Positions 6,875 to 15,470 of a DNA stretch of 64,000 nt are shown in pieces. How positions within the stretch are numbered: position 1 is the first letter of the stretch; each line of letters begins with the position of its first letter. The notes under the pieces were generated by a model, which was not told where the DNA came from, ran no database searches, and worked only from the letters and a program-made list of their open reading frames with translations. Source of the stretch: Neolewinella persica DSM 23188 (GTDB lineage Bacteria; Bacteroidota; Bacteroidia; Chitinophagales; Saprospiraceae); NCBI RefSeq assembly GCF_000373105.1, contig NZ_KB890419.1, forward strand, positions 92,307-156,306, read 5' to 3'. A program made the position numbers and the translations under genes.

Positions 6875-9800
6875 ATGAAAAATTTCATAGCCTACTTCAT
6901 AAAGTACCCCGTTGCGGCAAACCTGATCATGTTCGGGATCCTGTTGATGGGGGTCGTGAGCCTGTCGCAGATGAAGGCCACTTTTTTTCCGGAATTCAAG
7001 AGCCGGACCATCAACATCCAGTTGATCTACCCTGGTGCCAGCCCGGAAGAAGTAGAAGAAGGCATCATCAATAAAATCGAAGAAAACCTTAAAGGACTGA
7101 CCGGTGTGGAACGGTACACCAGTATTAGTTCGGAGAACAGCGGCAGCGTTATCGTGGAAGTGCTGAAAGGTTACGATACGGAACTCATCCTGCAGGATGT
7201 GAAGAATGAGGTAGATCGTATCAACTCCTTTCCGGTGGGTATGGAACCACCAGTGATCTATAAGCAAGAATCGCTTGGGCGAGCTATCTCATTTGCACTG
7301 ACTGGCGACGGCGTCAGCCTCGCCGCACTGAAGCGCGCCGCCCGTCAGGTGGAAGACGACCTGCTGGCCATCGACGGTCTTTCCAAAGTAGAACTTTCGG
7401 GCTTCCCCGACGAGGAGATCGAAATCGCTTTTCGGGAATCCGACCTGCAACGCTTCGGCATGACCTTTCAAGACGCTTCGGAGGCGGTACGCCGCACCAA
7501 CGTCGACATTACGGGAGGTACGGTAAAGGGAGAACAGGAGGAATTGCTCCTCCGGGCCCGTAACAAAGAATACTACGCCGATGGCCTCCGGGACATCATC
7601 GTAAAGACAACGCCCGACGGCGGAACGGTACGCCTCAACCAGGTAGCAACCGTCCGTGACCGCTGGGCTGATAAGCCCAACCGGACTTACCTGGACGGTT
7701 CTCCTTCCGTCAACGTCAACGTTCAGAATACGCTGGAGGAGGACATGCTCGCCATTACCGATAACGTTAAAGAGTACCTTGAAGAATTCAACGCGAAGAA
7801 CATCGACATCCGTGCTGAGATCGTTAGCGACGCCAGTATCACCCTGCGCCAACGGATCAATACCCTGATCCAAAACGGTTGGCAGGGTTTCCTCATCGTT
7901 TGTCTTTTGTTGGCTGTCTTCCTGCACTGGCGACTCGCCTTCTGGGTGGCCCTGTCGATTCCGATCAGTTTCGCCGGTATGTTCATCATCGCCAACGCAC
8001 TGGACATTACACTCAACGTCATAAGCCTCTTCGGCATGATCCTGGTGATCGGTATCCTGGTCGACGATGGTATCGTGATCGGTGAGAACATCTACAGTTA
8101 TCATGAGAAGGGGATGCCGCGCATCCGCGCGGCCATCGACGGGACAAATAACGTGCTCGGTGCCGTTTTCGCGGCCATCATCACTACGGTCATCGCTTTC
8201 AGTAGCTTCTTTTTTCTCGACGGCTCTTTGGGTGATTTCTTCCCGGAAATGGCAACGGTGGTGATCTTCTCGCTGGTCTTCTCCCTCATTGAGGGGGCCA
8301 TTATCCTGCCAACCCACGTAGCCCACAGTAAAGCCCTGGCTAAAGGAGCCAAGCCTAATGCGGTGCAACGGACTTTCGACAAGTTGATGGACTTTATGCG
8401 CGACCGGATGTACGGTCCCGTACTAGCCTGGACCATGCGAAATAAATTTATTTCCCTTTCCTTGTGTATTGCGATCCTGTTCTTCAGCTTTGGCGTTGTT
8501 CAGGCCGGGTGGGTGAAAACGACTTTCTTTCCCATTATCCCGGGAGATGAAGTCAGCATCACCTTACAGCTGCCGGCCGGTACGCCGGAAAGCCAGACAA
8601 AGTTCCTGCTCGACCAAATCGCGAATACGGCCGACCGCGTCGGCAAAGAGATCAGTACCGAAGCCTTTGGCGACGGCGGCAAACAGGCAATAGAACGGAT
8701 TGAGGTGAAGGTTGGCCCTACCACTTACCAGGGCAGCATTACCGTAGCGATGATCCCCGGCGAGGACCTTGAGCCGGTCACCCAGGAGCAAATGACCCGG
8801 GCTATTCGCCAGGCCGTAGGCCCGATCGATCAGGCGGAGGTGCTTTCCTTTGGTGGCCGCTCCTTCTTTGGTAAGCCAGTAAGTGTAAGTTTGGTGGGTA
8901 GCGATATCAAAGAACTTGCCAAGGCCACTGCCGACATTAAAGCTGAACTAGCCCTGATGCCGGAGCTGGCAGACGTTGTGGATAATAACCAGGAAGGCCT
9001 GCGGGAAATGAACATTACCCTGAAGGAAAAAGCCCGCTACCTTGGAGTCGACCTGCAGGACATCGTTGGGCAGGTCCGTTCGGCCTTCTTCGGTACCGAA
9101 GCACAGCGATTGCAGCGGGGAGAAGATGAGGTGCGCGTTTGGCTCCGTTACGGTGAAAACGAGCGCCGGAGCCTTGCTGATTTGAATAATATGCGCATCC
9201 GGTTACCGGGTGGGGTAGAGTACCCGCTTTCGGAAATCGCTGAGTTTACGCCGCAGCGCGGCGTGATCGGCATCAACCACGTTGACGGTAAGCGGGAGGT
9301 GAAGGTGGAAGCTGACATCAGCAATAACTCCGTTTCCGTTACCGACATCAACGCTCAGGTGCAGGATGAGATTCTGCCCGTTGTTCTTGACCGGTACCCC
9401 AGTGTCAGTACGGTTGATGGGGGGCAGGTGCGGAACCAGAAGAAAACCGGCGCCTCGCTTGGCCTGGTCATGCCGATAGTTTTCGGCCTGATGTTCTTCG
9501 TCATTGCACTTACCTTCCGGTCCGTCCTTCAGGCACTGATGCTATTCCTGCTCATTCCGTTCGGATTCATCGGTGTTATTGGCGGGCACTGGCTGATGGA
9601 TAAGCCGATGTCTCTGTTCTCTGGCCTGGGCATCATCGCATTGATCGGTATCATCGTGAATGATGGTCTCGTTTTCATTGCCACCTACAACGATAACCTC
9701 CGGGCAGGGATGCCAATGATGGAAGCCCTGGCCGAAGCTGGCCGCAGCCGCTTCCGACCCATCCTGCTTACTTCGGTGACGACCTTCGCTGGCCTAGCGC

Positions 9801-10081
9801 CGCTGCTGCTGAACAAGAGCCGGCAAGCGCAGTTCCTCATTCCGATGGCCATTTCGGTAGCCTTCGGCCTGCTGGCCATCACTTTCATCCTTCTCATTCT
9901 GTTGCCTGCCTTGCTGGTATTGCTGAATCGTTTTAGGTTTAACCTGGCCAGAGCGCTCGACCCGGATGCCGATCTTAACTACAATATGGTTGAACCTGCC
10001 TATAAACAGATGCAGTTCGACATCAACGAGGGGCTGGAACCGGAACCAGAGCCTGAACGAGAATTTGAGCCTGGAGAATAG
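6875..10081 (+). CDS. RND-family efflux pump permease
   Basis: A 1068-residue proton-driven exporter of the AcrB/hydrophobe-amphiphile efflux superfamily, located in the inner membrane as a trimer. The first transmembrane helix (YPVAANLIMFGILLMGVVSL) precedes a large porter loop with the PGASPEEVEEGI motif. Then come a six-helix block beginning GWQGFLIVCLLLAVFLHW and including the conserved GILVDDGIVIGEN, a second loop, and the second helix block with GLGIIALIGIIVNDGLVF. The acidic C-terminal tail (EPEPEPEREFEPGE) is unusual. Length and topology are normal. The substrate is unknown; MarR control fits drug, bile or lipid export. Confidence 0.95.
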   Translation: MKNFIAYFIKYPVAANLIMFGILLMGVVSLSQMKATFFPEFKSRTINIQLIYPGASPEEVEEGIINKIEENLKGLTGVERYTSISSENSGSVIVEVLKGYDTELILQDVKNEVDRINSFPVGMEPPVIYKQESLGRAISFALTGDGVSLAALKRAARQVEDDLLAIDGLSKVELSGFPDEEIEIAFRESDLQRFGMTFQDASEAVRRTNVDITGGTVKGEQEELLLRARNKEYYADGLRDIIVKTTPDGGTVRLNQVATVRDRWADKPNRTYLDGSPSVNVNVQNTLEEDMLAITDNVKEYLEEFNAKNIDIRAEIVSDASITLRQRINTLIQNGWQGFLIVCLLLAVFLHWRLAFWVALSIPISFAGMFIIANALDITLNVISLFGMILVIGILVDDGIVIGENIYSYHEKGMPRIRAAIDGTNNVLGAVFAAIITTVIAFSSFFFLDGSLGDFFPEMATVVIFSLVFSLIEGAIILPTHVAHSKALAKGAKPNAVQRTFDKLMDFMRDRMYGPVLAWTMRNKFISLSLCIAILFFSFGVVQAGWVKTTFFPIIPGDEVSITLQLPAGTPESQTKFLLDQIANTADRVGKEISTEAFGDGGKQAIERIEVKVGPTTYQGSITVAMIPGEDLEPVTQEQMTRAIRQAVGPIDQAEVLSFGGRSFFGKPVSVSLVGSDIKELAKATADIKAELALMPELADVVDNNQEGLREMNITLKEKARYLGVDLQDIVGQVRSAFFGTEAQRLQRGEDEVRVWLRYGENERRSLADLNNMRIRLPGGVEYPLSEIAEFTPQRGVIGINHVDGKREVKVEADISNNSVSVTDINAQVQDEILPVVLDRYPSVSTVDGGQVRNQKKTGASLGLVMPIVFGLMFFVIALTFRSVLQALMLFLLIPFGFIGVIGGHWLMDKPMSLFSGLGIIALIGIIVNDGLVFIATYNDNLRAGMPMMEALAEAGRSRFRPILLTSVTTFAGLAPLLLNKSRQAQFLIPMAISVAFGLLAITFILLILLPALLVLLNRFRFNLARALDPDADLNYNMVEPAYKQMQFDINEGLEPEPEPEREFEPGE

Positions 10082-10086
10082 GTTCG

Positions 10087-10189
10087 TCTTATTGGTCTGT
10101 TGGTGCTATTGGTCTGTTAGGCCGCACCAATAGTCCAATAGTATAATAGACCAATAAGACCAACAGACCAATAGTACCAAAAGACCAAC
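10087..10189. repeat. Intergenic accaatag palindrome (family A)
   Basis: Perfect 15-bp arms TATTGGTCTGTTGGT (10090-10104) and ACCAACAGACCAATA (10159-10173), surrounded by further copies of the same words. It fills the whole gap between the pump and nucleotidase genes. Confidence 0.85.
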
Positions 10190-10735
10190 ATGCGCATCAT
10201 CATCGACATGGACGAAGTAATGGCCGATAATTTCCCCTCCTTTCACCGGGCGGCCGAGGAGCGCTTTGGCCGTGTCGTCCGCCCGGAAGAGTACCGGGGA
10301 AAGAAGTTGTACGACTTGCCGGGCCTTGCTGAAGTTCGAAATGTTCTGTACGAGAAAGGGCATTTCCGACACTTGCCCGTTATCGAAAACGCGGTAGAGG
10401 TTGTTCGGGAATTATATGAGCACTACGAAGTGTATATCGTGACTACGGCAACGGAATTCCGGTACAGCTTCCTGGACAAATACGAATGGCTGGAGGAGCA
10501 CTTTCCGTTTATCCACCACAGCCGGATCGTATTCTGCGGCGACAAAAGCATTGTACACGGGGATTTCATGATCGACGACAAGGCTAAGAACCTCGACTCA
10601 TTTGAGGGGGTAGGCCTACTCTTTACTTCCAGCCCTAACCTAAACGAGCGGCGGTACCACCGGGTGAATAACTGGCTGGAAGTCCGGGATTACTTCAGGC
10701 AGGAACGGAAGGGCCGCATAGCACAAGAAGGATGA
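10190..10735 (+). CDS. 5'-nucleotidase (deoxyribonucleotidase, NT5C type)
   Basis: A 181-residue HAD-superfamily phosphatase expected to dephosphorylate (deoxy)ribonucleoside monophosphates. The N-terminal IIIDMDEVMADNF carries the nucleophile and acid/base Asp pair (DxD). VYIVTTATEF supplies the motif II Ser/Thr region, and GDFMIDDKAKNL the motif III/IV Lys and Asp residues. It lies between the RND pump and GtrA and overlaps GtrA by 4 bp (ATGA). Its presence in an export operon is unexplained and may be incidental. Confidence 0.88.
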   Translation: MRIIIDMDEVMADNFPSFHRAAEERFGRVVRPEEYRGKKLYDLPGLAEVRNVLYEKGHFRHLPVIENAVEVVRELYEHYEVYIVTTATEFRYSFLDKYEWLEEHFPFIHHSRIVFCGDKSIVHGDFMIDDKAKNLDSFEGVGLLFTSSPNLNERRYHRVNNWLEVRDYFRQERKGRIAQEG

Positions 10736-11208
10736 TGGAACGACTCTTTCATTTCGTGAAGGAAAAGATTCCGTTTGCGCTGACCGGGCTGGTGGCTACG
10801 GGCATCAACTTTGGAGTGTACCTACTCTTGGTTGACCGATACTTACCACCGGGGCCAGCTACTGTAATTGCTTACTCTAGCAGCGTCATTCTTAATTTTT
10901 TCCTGCAACGCTACTTTGTTTTTAAGCTCAATCGCTCCGTACAGAGTGCCTTCGCACTAAGTATGCTGGTGAGTGTGGGCGGGTTGATGCTCGACTGGCT
11001 AATCGTGACCGGGTTGCACAGTTTCCCTTATCTGGGCGACCAGGAATGGGTGATCAAACTGGCGGCAACGGGGATCGTTTTCTTCTATAATTTTTACGCC
11101 AAGCGGCGAGTGTTTGAAGGTAAGAAAGGGGAAAAGGATCAAGGGGGAAAGGGGGGCGGGGCCGCAGGTGCAGAAACATTTTTTGAAGAGCTAAGACCAC
11201 CTACGTAG
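10732..11208 (+). CDS. GtrA-family membrane protein
   Basis: A small (158-residue) inner-membrane protein with four predicted helices: FALTGLVATGINFGVYLLLV, TVIAYSSSVILNFFLQRYFVF, FALSMLVSVGGLMLDWLIV and VIKLAATGIVFFYNFYAKRRVF. GtrA-like proteins take part in moving lipid-linked sugars or modifying surface polysaccharide. The start overlaps the nucleotidase stop; a second ATG at 10735 is possible. The C-terminal ~25 residues are Lys/Gly-rich and non-conserved in character, and encode GGGAAGA from a copy of the dispersed 17-bp motif. The stop codon lies in the loop of a terminator hairpin. Confidence 0.85.
   Translation: MMERLFHFVKEKIPFALTGLVATGINFGVYLLLVDRYLPPGPATVIAYSSSVILNFFLQRYFVFKLNRSVQSAFALSMLVSVGGLMLDWLIVTGLHSFPYLGDQEWVIKLAATGIVFFYNFYAKRRVFEGKKGEKDQGGKGGGAAGAETFFEELRPPT
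11155..11171 (+). repeat. Dispersed 17-bp motif, copy 2
   Basis: GGCGGGGCCGCAGGTGC, in the 3' tail of the GtrA gene. Confidence 0.75.
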
Positions 11209-11218
11209 GGTGGTTTTC
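11193..11218 (+). terminator. Rho-independent-like terminator after GtrA
   Basis: Nine-bp stem AAGACCACC/GGTGGTTTT (one G-T pair) with a seven-base loop that contains the GtrA stop codon, ending in a short T run. Confidence 0.65.
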
Positions 11219-11220
11219 TC

Positions 11221-11269
11221 ATCGGATGCATCTTCCCCACTGGCGAAGCTGTGGGGGCGTTCATCCGAT
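11221..11269. other. Two-part stem-loop before the TolC gene
   Basis: Outer stem ATCGGATG (11221-11228) with CATCCGAT (11262-11269); inner stem CCCCAC (11235-11240) with GTGGGG (11251-11256). It follows the GtrA terminator immediately and would form the 5' leader of the TolC transcript if that transcript is made by read-through. It may be an attenuator, an RNA-stability element or a repeat remnant. Confidence 0.55.
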
Positions 11270-11313
11270 GTGTAAAACTACTTATAGAGTTTAACCAAGA
11301 ATCAAAAGAACAA

Positions 11314-12657
11314 ATGCGAATATTCTATCTCTGCCTTTTAACCTGCTTTGTCTACACCAGCGGCCGCGCCCAAAAAGAGATGAGCCTGAGTGATGCCCTG
11401 CAGCTAGCTCTTGAAAACAACTATCAGATTCGTCTGTCTCAAGCAGACCTGGCGGTGGCGCAAAACAATAATAGTGATGCGCTGACTGGCAAATTACCGA
11501 CCATCTCTCTGGGCCTCAGCCCCGGAATTGGTTACCGGAATAATAACAACCCGGCGAGCATCGTCGCTATGTCTTCGACTTTCTCCTACAACATCGCTCC
11601 TTCCGCTACGCTGAACTGGACCCTCTTTAATGGTGGTCGGATCGAGATGAACAAGGAACGCCTGGCTACCCTGGCCGACCTGAGTGCCGGCCAACTGCAA
11701 ACCCAGGTAGAAAATACGCTTGCTGACGTAATTGACGCTTACTACAACGCCGTAGTCCAGCAAGAGCAAATCGATGTACGCCAGCGTGTTCTTAACCTGA
11801 GTCGCGACCGAATCAAATACCAACAGGTTCGTGCTGAATTCGGCCAGGGAGGCACCTTCGATGAACTCCAGGCCCAAGATGCTTACCTCTCGGATTCTAC
11901 CAACCTGGTCGTACAACAACTCAACTATAAGCTGGCCATACGAAACCTCTTGCAGGTAATGGGAGCTGATGAGTTGAACCAGGAAATTTCCCTGCTTACT
12001 GAGCTGGATGAGGTAACTGGGGAATACGACCGTATGGCGCTGGAAAGCCGTTTGCTGGAAACCAACAGCCAGTTACGCACCCTGCGGGTCAACCAAACCC
12101 TTGCCGACATCAATACCCGCCTCATCGAAGCTGAAAACAAACCCACCGTTAGCTTCAGCGCGGGCGTCAGCTACGACTATAGCCTCGCCACCGGTACCCA
12201 GACCTTCGTTTTCGGTGATGCCCCGCCGGATCCCCGTGACCTGCCAGGCATTGGTGCTACTACCCTCAACGGACAGCTCGGCTTGTCCGTCAACTACCTG
12301 CTCTTCGACGGTGGCGCGCGCGACGTCCGCGCTCAAACATCGAGGCTACAGGAAATCACTTCCCGGCTGAATGCGGAGGCCGTCAGTCAACAGCTACGTG
12401 CTACCTTACTTAATACCCTCGATCGGTACGAAAACCAGCGGGAAATTGCGAACCTGACTCGTCGGCTAATCGCCAACGCCGAACAGAATCTTGGTATCGC
12501 TGAGGAGCGCTTTAAGGGCGGTACGATCAACAGTTTTGATTACCGGGCCATCCAGGTCAGCTACATTAATGCCGAATTTCAACTACTGAATGCGCTGCTG
12601 AATCTGAAGAATACGGAGACAGAAATTCTTCGGCTTACCGGGCAGATAGTGGATTAA
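11314..12657 (+). CDS. TolC-family outer-membrane efflux channel
   Basis: A 447-residue outer-membrane factor. The ATG at 11314 is chosen because it gives a signal peptide (MRIFYLCLLTCFVYTSGRAQ); the longer frame from 11251 starts inside a stem-loop. The two TolC repeats are seen as MSLSDALQLALENNYQIRLS, SATLNWTLFNGGRIEMNKE, LADVIDAYYNAVVQQEQIDV, then GLSVNYLLFDGGARDVRAQT and the closing coiled helices (NLGIAEERFKGGTINSFDY). It is the missing third part of the RND system, but lies 1.2 kb downstream, after the nucleotidase and GtrA genes. Confidence 0.93.
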   Translation: MRIFYLCLLTCFVYTSGRAQKEMSLSDALQLALENNYQIRLSQADLAVAQNNNSDALTGKLPTISLGLSPGIGYRNNNNPASIVAMSSTFSYNIAPSATLNWTLFNGGRIEMNKERLATLADLSAGQLQTQVENTLADVIDAYYNAVVQQEQIDVRQRVLNLSRDRIKYQQVRAEFGQGGTFDELQAQDAYLSDSTNLVVQQLNYKLAIRNLLQVMGADELNQEISLLTELDEVTGEYDRMALESRLLETNSQLRTLRVNQTLADINTRLIEAENKPTVSFSAGVSYDYSLATGTQTFVFGDAPPDPRDLPGIGATTLNGQLGLSVNYLLFDGGARDVRAQTSRLQEITSRLNAEAVSQQLRATLLNTLDRYENQREIANLTRRLIANAEQNLGIAEERFKGGTINSFDYRAIQVSYINAEFQLLNALLNLKNTETEILRLTGQIVD

Positions 12658-12698
12658 AAAGGTAAGCTTTGCCGCCATTTACTGGCAGGGCTTCGGGT

Positions 12699-12746
12699 GA
12701 ACTCAGCGTTTTCATATCGTTCCACTACCGGGAACGTGCTGAGTTC
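12699..12746. terminator. Bidirectional hairpin between convergent genes
   Basis: Outer stem GAACTCAGC (12699-12707)/GCTGAGTTC (12738-12746) and inner stem CGTTCC/GGGAACG. It lies between the TolC gene and the convergent T9SS protein gene. Confidence 0.65.
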
Positions 12747-12778
12747 CGGTACCTGCCTAAATTAAGAGCGAAGGTGAT

Positions 12779-13774
12779 TTACCGTTTTAAAATGACCCGT
12801 TCCAGCCGGTCTCCCAGGCGGAGAAAGTAGGTGCCCGCCGCCAGGTTGGCCGGAAAGACGAAGCGCTGGTTCGGAACTGAGGGGTTTACCTGCTGCCGCA
12901 GGATAACGCGGCCGTCACTGTCGTAGAGCTCCAGACTGGATGTCATGGCGGCGTCCACGGTAAAAAATATTTCTCCGGAGCTGGGGTTGGGGTACACTCC
13001 GGTAGCATAATCTCCAATATTGAACCGGACCACCCGAATGGGAGAAAAAGAGAAGGTCCCATCGGTATCCACCTGCCGTAGACGGTACGGAAGTTGCTGT
13101 ACACGTGGAGGTGATGCGTCGATAAAGGAATATTCTGTGACAGATTCGCCGCTGCGTCGGGCCGCAACACGGCCGATGGCGGACCAGGTTCCGGAGGCAG
13201 TTTCCTGGCGTTCTACCTGGAAGTAGTCGTTACTTTCTTCAGCTGTCGTAGCCCAATTGAGCAGCACTGATTTTTCCCGGACCTCTGCGGAAAAGGTGAG
13301 CCAGGAGACGGGCAGGCTAACGTCAAACACAACGTTTGCAGCGGTAGGAGTATACTCCATCCGCCAGTCGGTATCCGGAAGGTTTTCGGGGGAGAAGGTT
13401 CCGGCAAGGCTTCCGGACAGCACGACCGTATGAATTACTATACCGGCCGGGGAGTAGGCAGCTGTTTTAGTTGCATCGATGGGCCCACCCAGGGTAGCCC
13501 CGCCGTCAGCCGTTACCCGGCCGTAATCGCTGCCTGCGGTGGTACCGCTGATTTCGGTGGCCAGGGTACCGTCGGCAGTAAATGTTTTGTTGGTGTAAAC
13601 GATCCCCTGATTTGTCAGGGTGCCGCCGGCCTGCAGGTCAACATCCAGGCCAACTGCGGTAATTATGCTGTTGGAGGCAATGGTGATCTGGCTGCCGTTG
13701 GTGATGGTGAGTTGAGCCTGCACGGAAGTAACCAGTCCCAACCCCACGAGTAATGGAAAAATTAAGTTTTTCAT
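12779..13774 (-). CDS. Secreted protein with T9SS type A sorting domain
   Basis: A 331-residue exported protein. Signal peptide MKNLIFPLLVGLGLVTSVQA is followed by a beta-rich N-terminal region (LTITNGSQITIASNSIITAV). A central domain VLLNWATTAEESNDYFQVER resembles the fibronectin-like segment common before sorting domains. The C-terminal domain opens with VYPNPSSGEIFFTV and ends LAAGTYFLRLGDRLERVILKR, the usual T9SS CTD pattern for secretion and surface attachment. It lies 9 bp after the 13784-14515 gene, so both are one operon. The cargo function is not recognisable. Confidence 0.88.
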   Translation of the reverse strand: MKNLIFPLLVGLGLVTSVQAQLTITNGSQITIASNSIITAVGLDVDLQAGGTLTNQGIVYTNKTFTADGTLATEISGTTAGSDYGRVTADGGATLGGPIDATKTAAYSPAGIVIHTVVLSGSLAGTFSPENLPDTDWRMEYTPTAANVVFDVSLPVSWLTFSAEVREKSVLLNWATTAEESNDYFQVERQETASGTWSAIGRVAARRSGESVTEYSFIDASPPRVQQLPYRLRQVDTDGTFSFSPIRVVRFNIGDYATGVYPNPSSGEIFFTVDAAMTSSLELYDSDGRVILRQQVNPSVPNQRFVFPANLAAGTYFLRLGDRLERVILKR

Positions 13775-13783
13775 GGTCTGGTT

Positions 13784-14515
13784 TTAGTTAGTGGGTAGGG
13801 TGTAGGAAATGACGGCTCCCTTGATGTGGAGGTCACCACTCCAGCTGGTGGAGTAAGCAACCAGGGTGTAGCCGGCGGAGCCTGAGACGACGTGGTCGAC
13901 GTTAACCGGGCCACTGTTCGTCCAGTCCGGACTGGCATTGACCACTCCCGTGGTAAAGTTGGCAACAGTGTTGAAAAAACCGGAACCAAGGAATTCCTGC
14001 GTCAGAGATAGGCTCATTTCTGCTGCACTGGTTCGGTCCCGGTAGTAAAAAGTGATGCCGGTTATCCGGCTGCCGACGGGCAGATGGAAGGGAGCCACCA
14101 GGCCACCCACACCAGTGGTGATATTGGCACCACCCTGGCCGACAGCGGAGATGTATACATCGTTAGATTCACGTGCATGAAAATGGCCACTGGAAAGCGT
14201 GATGGATTGGGTAGGGGTAACTGCCGGATCAGCTTCAGGTGCCGGCCCCAGTTCCACCCATTCGTTGGCTACTGTATCAAAAACATTGAGCCGGCTTGTG
14301 CTGGTGTTGTAAATCACGAGGCCATTGGGAGGATTAAGAATGATGTCGCGTTGGGCACGGTCCAGTCGGGGAGGTAGAAAGCCCTGGGAAGTGCTGCGTA
14401 ATTCCAGGAGGGCATCTTCGTCGGGGTTGCCGTTGTCGGGGCTGATGAGCACACCCTGTCCGGAGAGCTGGCCAAAGCAAACGTAAGCCAAAAGAATAAG
14501 GAAGAAGTACTTCAT
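13784..14515 (-). CDS. Secreted surface protein with an N-terminal Bacteroidota-type repeat
   Basis: A 243-residue exported protein. The ATG at 14515 gives a clean signal peptide (MKYFFLILLAYVCFGQLSGQ); the frame is open 15 codons further. After it comes a segment widespread in Bacteroidota surface proteins: ALLELRSTSQGFLPPRLDRA, then NPPNGLVIYNTSTSRLNVFD and a WVEL motif. The rest is beta-rich with no recognised enzyme motif. No sorting domain is evident, although its operon partner has one, so it may act as a partner or as a fibre subunit. Confidence 0.75.
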   Translation of the reverse strand: MKYFFLILLAYVCFGQLSGQGVLISPDNGNPDEDALLELRSTSQGFLPPRLDRAQRDIILNPPNGLVIYNTSTSRLNVFDTVANEWVELGPAPEADPAVTPTQSITLSSGHFHARESNDVYISAVGQGGANITTGVGGLVAPFHLPVGSRITGITFYYRDRTSAAEMSLSLTQEFLGSGFFNTVANFTTGVVNASPDWTNSGPVNVDHVVSGSAGYTLVAYSTSWSGDLHIKGAVISYTLPTN

Positions 14516-14768
14516 GGGTAAGGGGATTTGGAACACCCTTTTATTACCGATGACCAGCATTTGTTACACCTTTACGCGTAAATTTGAACAAAGACGTTCC
14601 TCCTTGTTCTGGGCATATCATGGTTCGTCGCTACGCAGCGAGCCGAGCTGCATGTTAGCAGTACCCACTAGTGAGCAGAGAAGGGTAGCGAGCCGAGCTG
14701 TGCGGAGTACTACCCACTACCAGGCGCGAAGCGCGTCTACTGAGCAAGGGAGCGCAGCAACTTTGCGC
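14516..14768. other. Intergenic region with short word repeats
   Basis: No convincing gene. The words gtagcgagccgagctg and cgcagcgagccgagctg recur, and there are small hairpins (GCGC-gaa-GCGC; GGTAG...CTACC). It resembles the other word-repeat gaps in style but not in sequence. Confidence 0.5.
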
Positions 14769-15368
14769 CTACCGTTGTTCCATGTAATACCGGGTAGCCC
14801 GGCGTACCACTTCTACCGTAGTGCCGAAGGCAACGTGACCTGCGAGGTTTTCGATTTTATCCGCGGCAACATCTTTTACGGCGGTTGGGGCGAAGCCAAG
14901 GGCCGGGACGGCGAATTGCTGAGCGGCGGTCCATAGTGGCGCGCCTTTATCCGTATTTGCCTCGGGCATTGCTTCGACGATCAGGCCGTAAACACCACCG
15001 ATCAGGGCACCGATACCTACCTCGATGATGGCCGCCGCTGCTGCTTCGTCTTCAGCATCGAGGTTAATGCCGGTCATTTCTTCGGCAGAGTCAACGATGT
15101 CGTCGGCCAATTTGTCCTCAAACTGAACGGTGTCTGGCGCCATGGCGCGGTCCACCAGCATTTTGACGCCGACGCCGACTAGCCCACCCAGTACACCGGC
15201 AAGGAATCCTCGCCCGTAGTTTTTAGGTCCGGTGTGCTCAGTTTTACGCATGAACTCATCGACCGTATCAATACGATGCCCGGTAAATTGCTCGATTTGA
15301 CTGGGGTTAACGTTGGCCGCCGCATCTTTAACGGTGTCCATAATCATCTGGAAGGTGGAAGAAGCCAT
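14769..15368 (-). CDS. Membrane-associated protein, DUF1440/YagU-like
   Basis: A 199-residue protein with two Gly-rich hydrophobic stretches, FLAGVLGGLVGVGVKMLVDR (~53-72) and IIEVGIGALIGGVYGLIVEA (~114-133). A C-terminal part AGHVAFGTTVEVVRRATRYY resembles the end of DUF1440 (YagU) membrane proteins, which have been linked to acid tolerance. The Ala-rich acidic segment between the helices (DAEDEAAAAA) is odd. It stands alone between divergent and convergent neighbours. The family call is tentative; it is certainly a real coding region by composition. Confidence 0.6.
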   Translation of the reverse strand: MASSTFQMIMDTVKDAAANVNPSQIEQFTGHRIDTVDEFMRKTEHTGPKNYGRGFLAGVLGGLVGVGVKMLVDRAMAPDTVQFEDKLADDIVDSAEEMTGINLDAEDEAAAAAIIEVGIGALIGGVYGLIVEAMPEANTDKGAPLWTAAQQFAVPALGFAPTAVKDVAADKIENLAGHVAFGTTVEVVRRATRYYMEQR

Positions 15369-15470
15369 AAGTTATATTAATCTTGTGTATGAAAAGTAAC
15401 GATGCGGATGGTCTGAGGTTCGCCGGGAAGAGAATTAGCTTGGTGTATCATTCTTTTTAAACGTAAAAAC

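Noticed and set aside
7289..8368. Long minus-strand frame (359 codons) opposite the RND pump gene
   Set aside because: Composition is Asp/His/Val-rich shadow sequence; the plus strand has clear RND motifs throughout.
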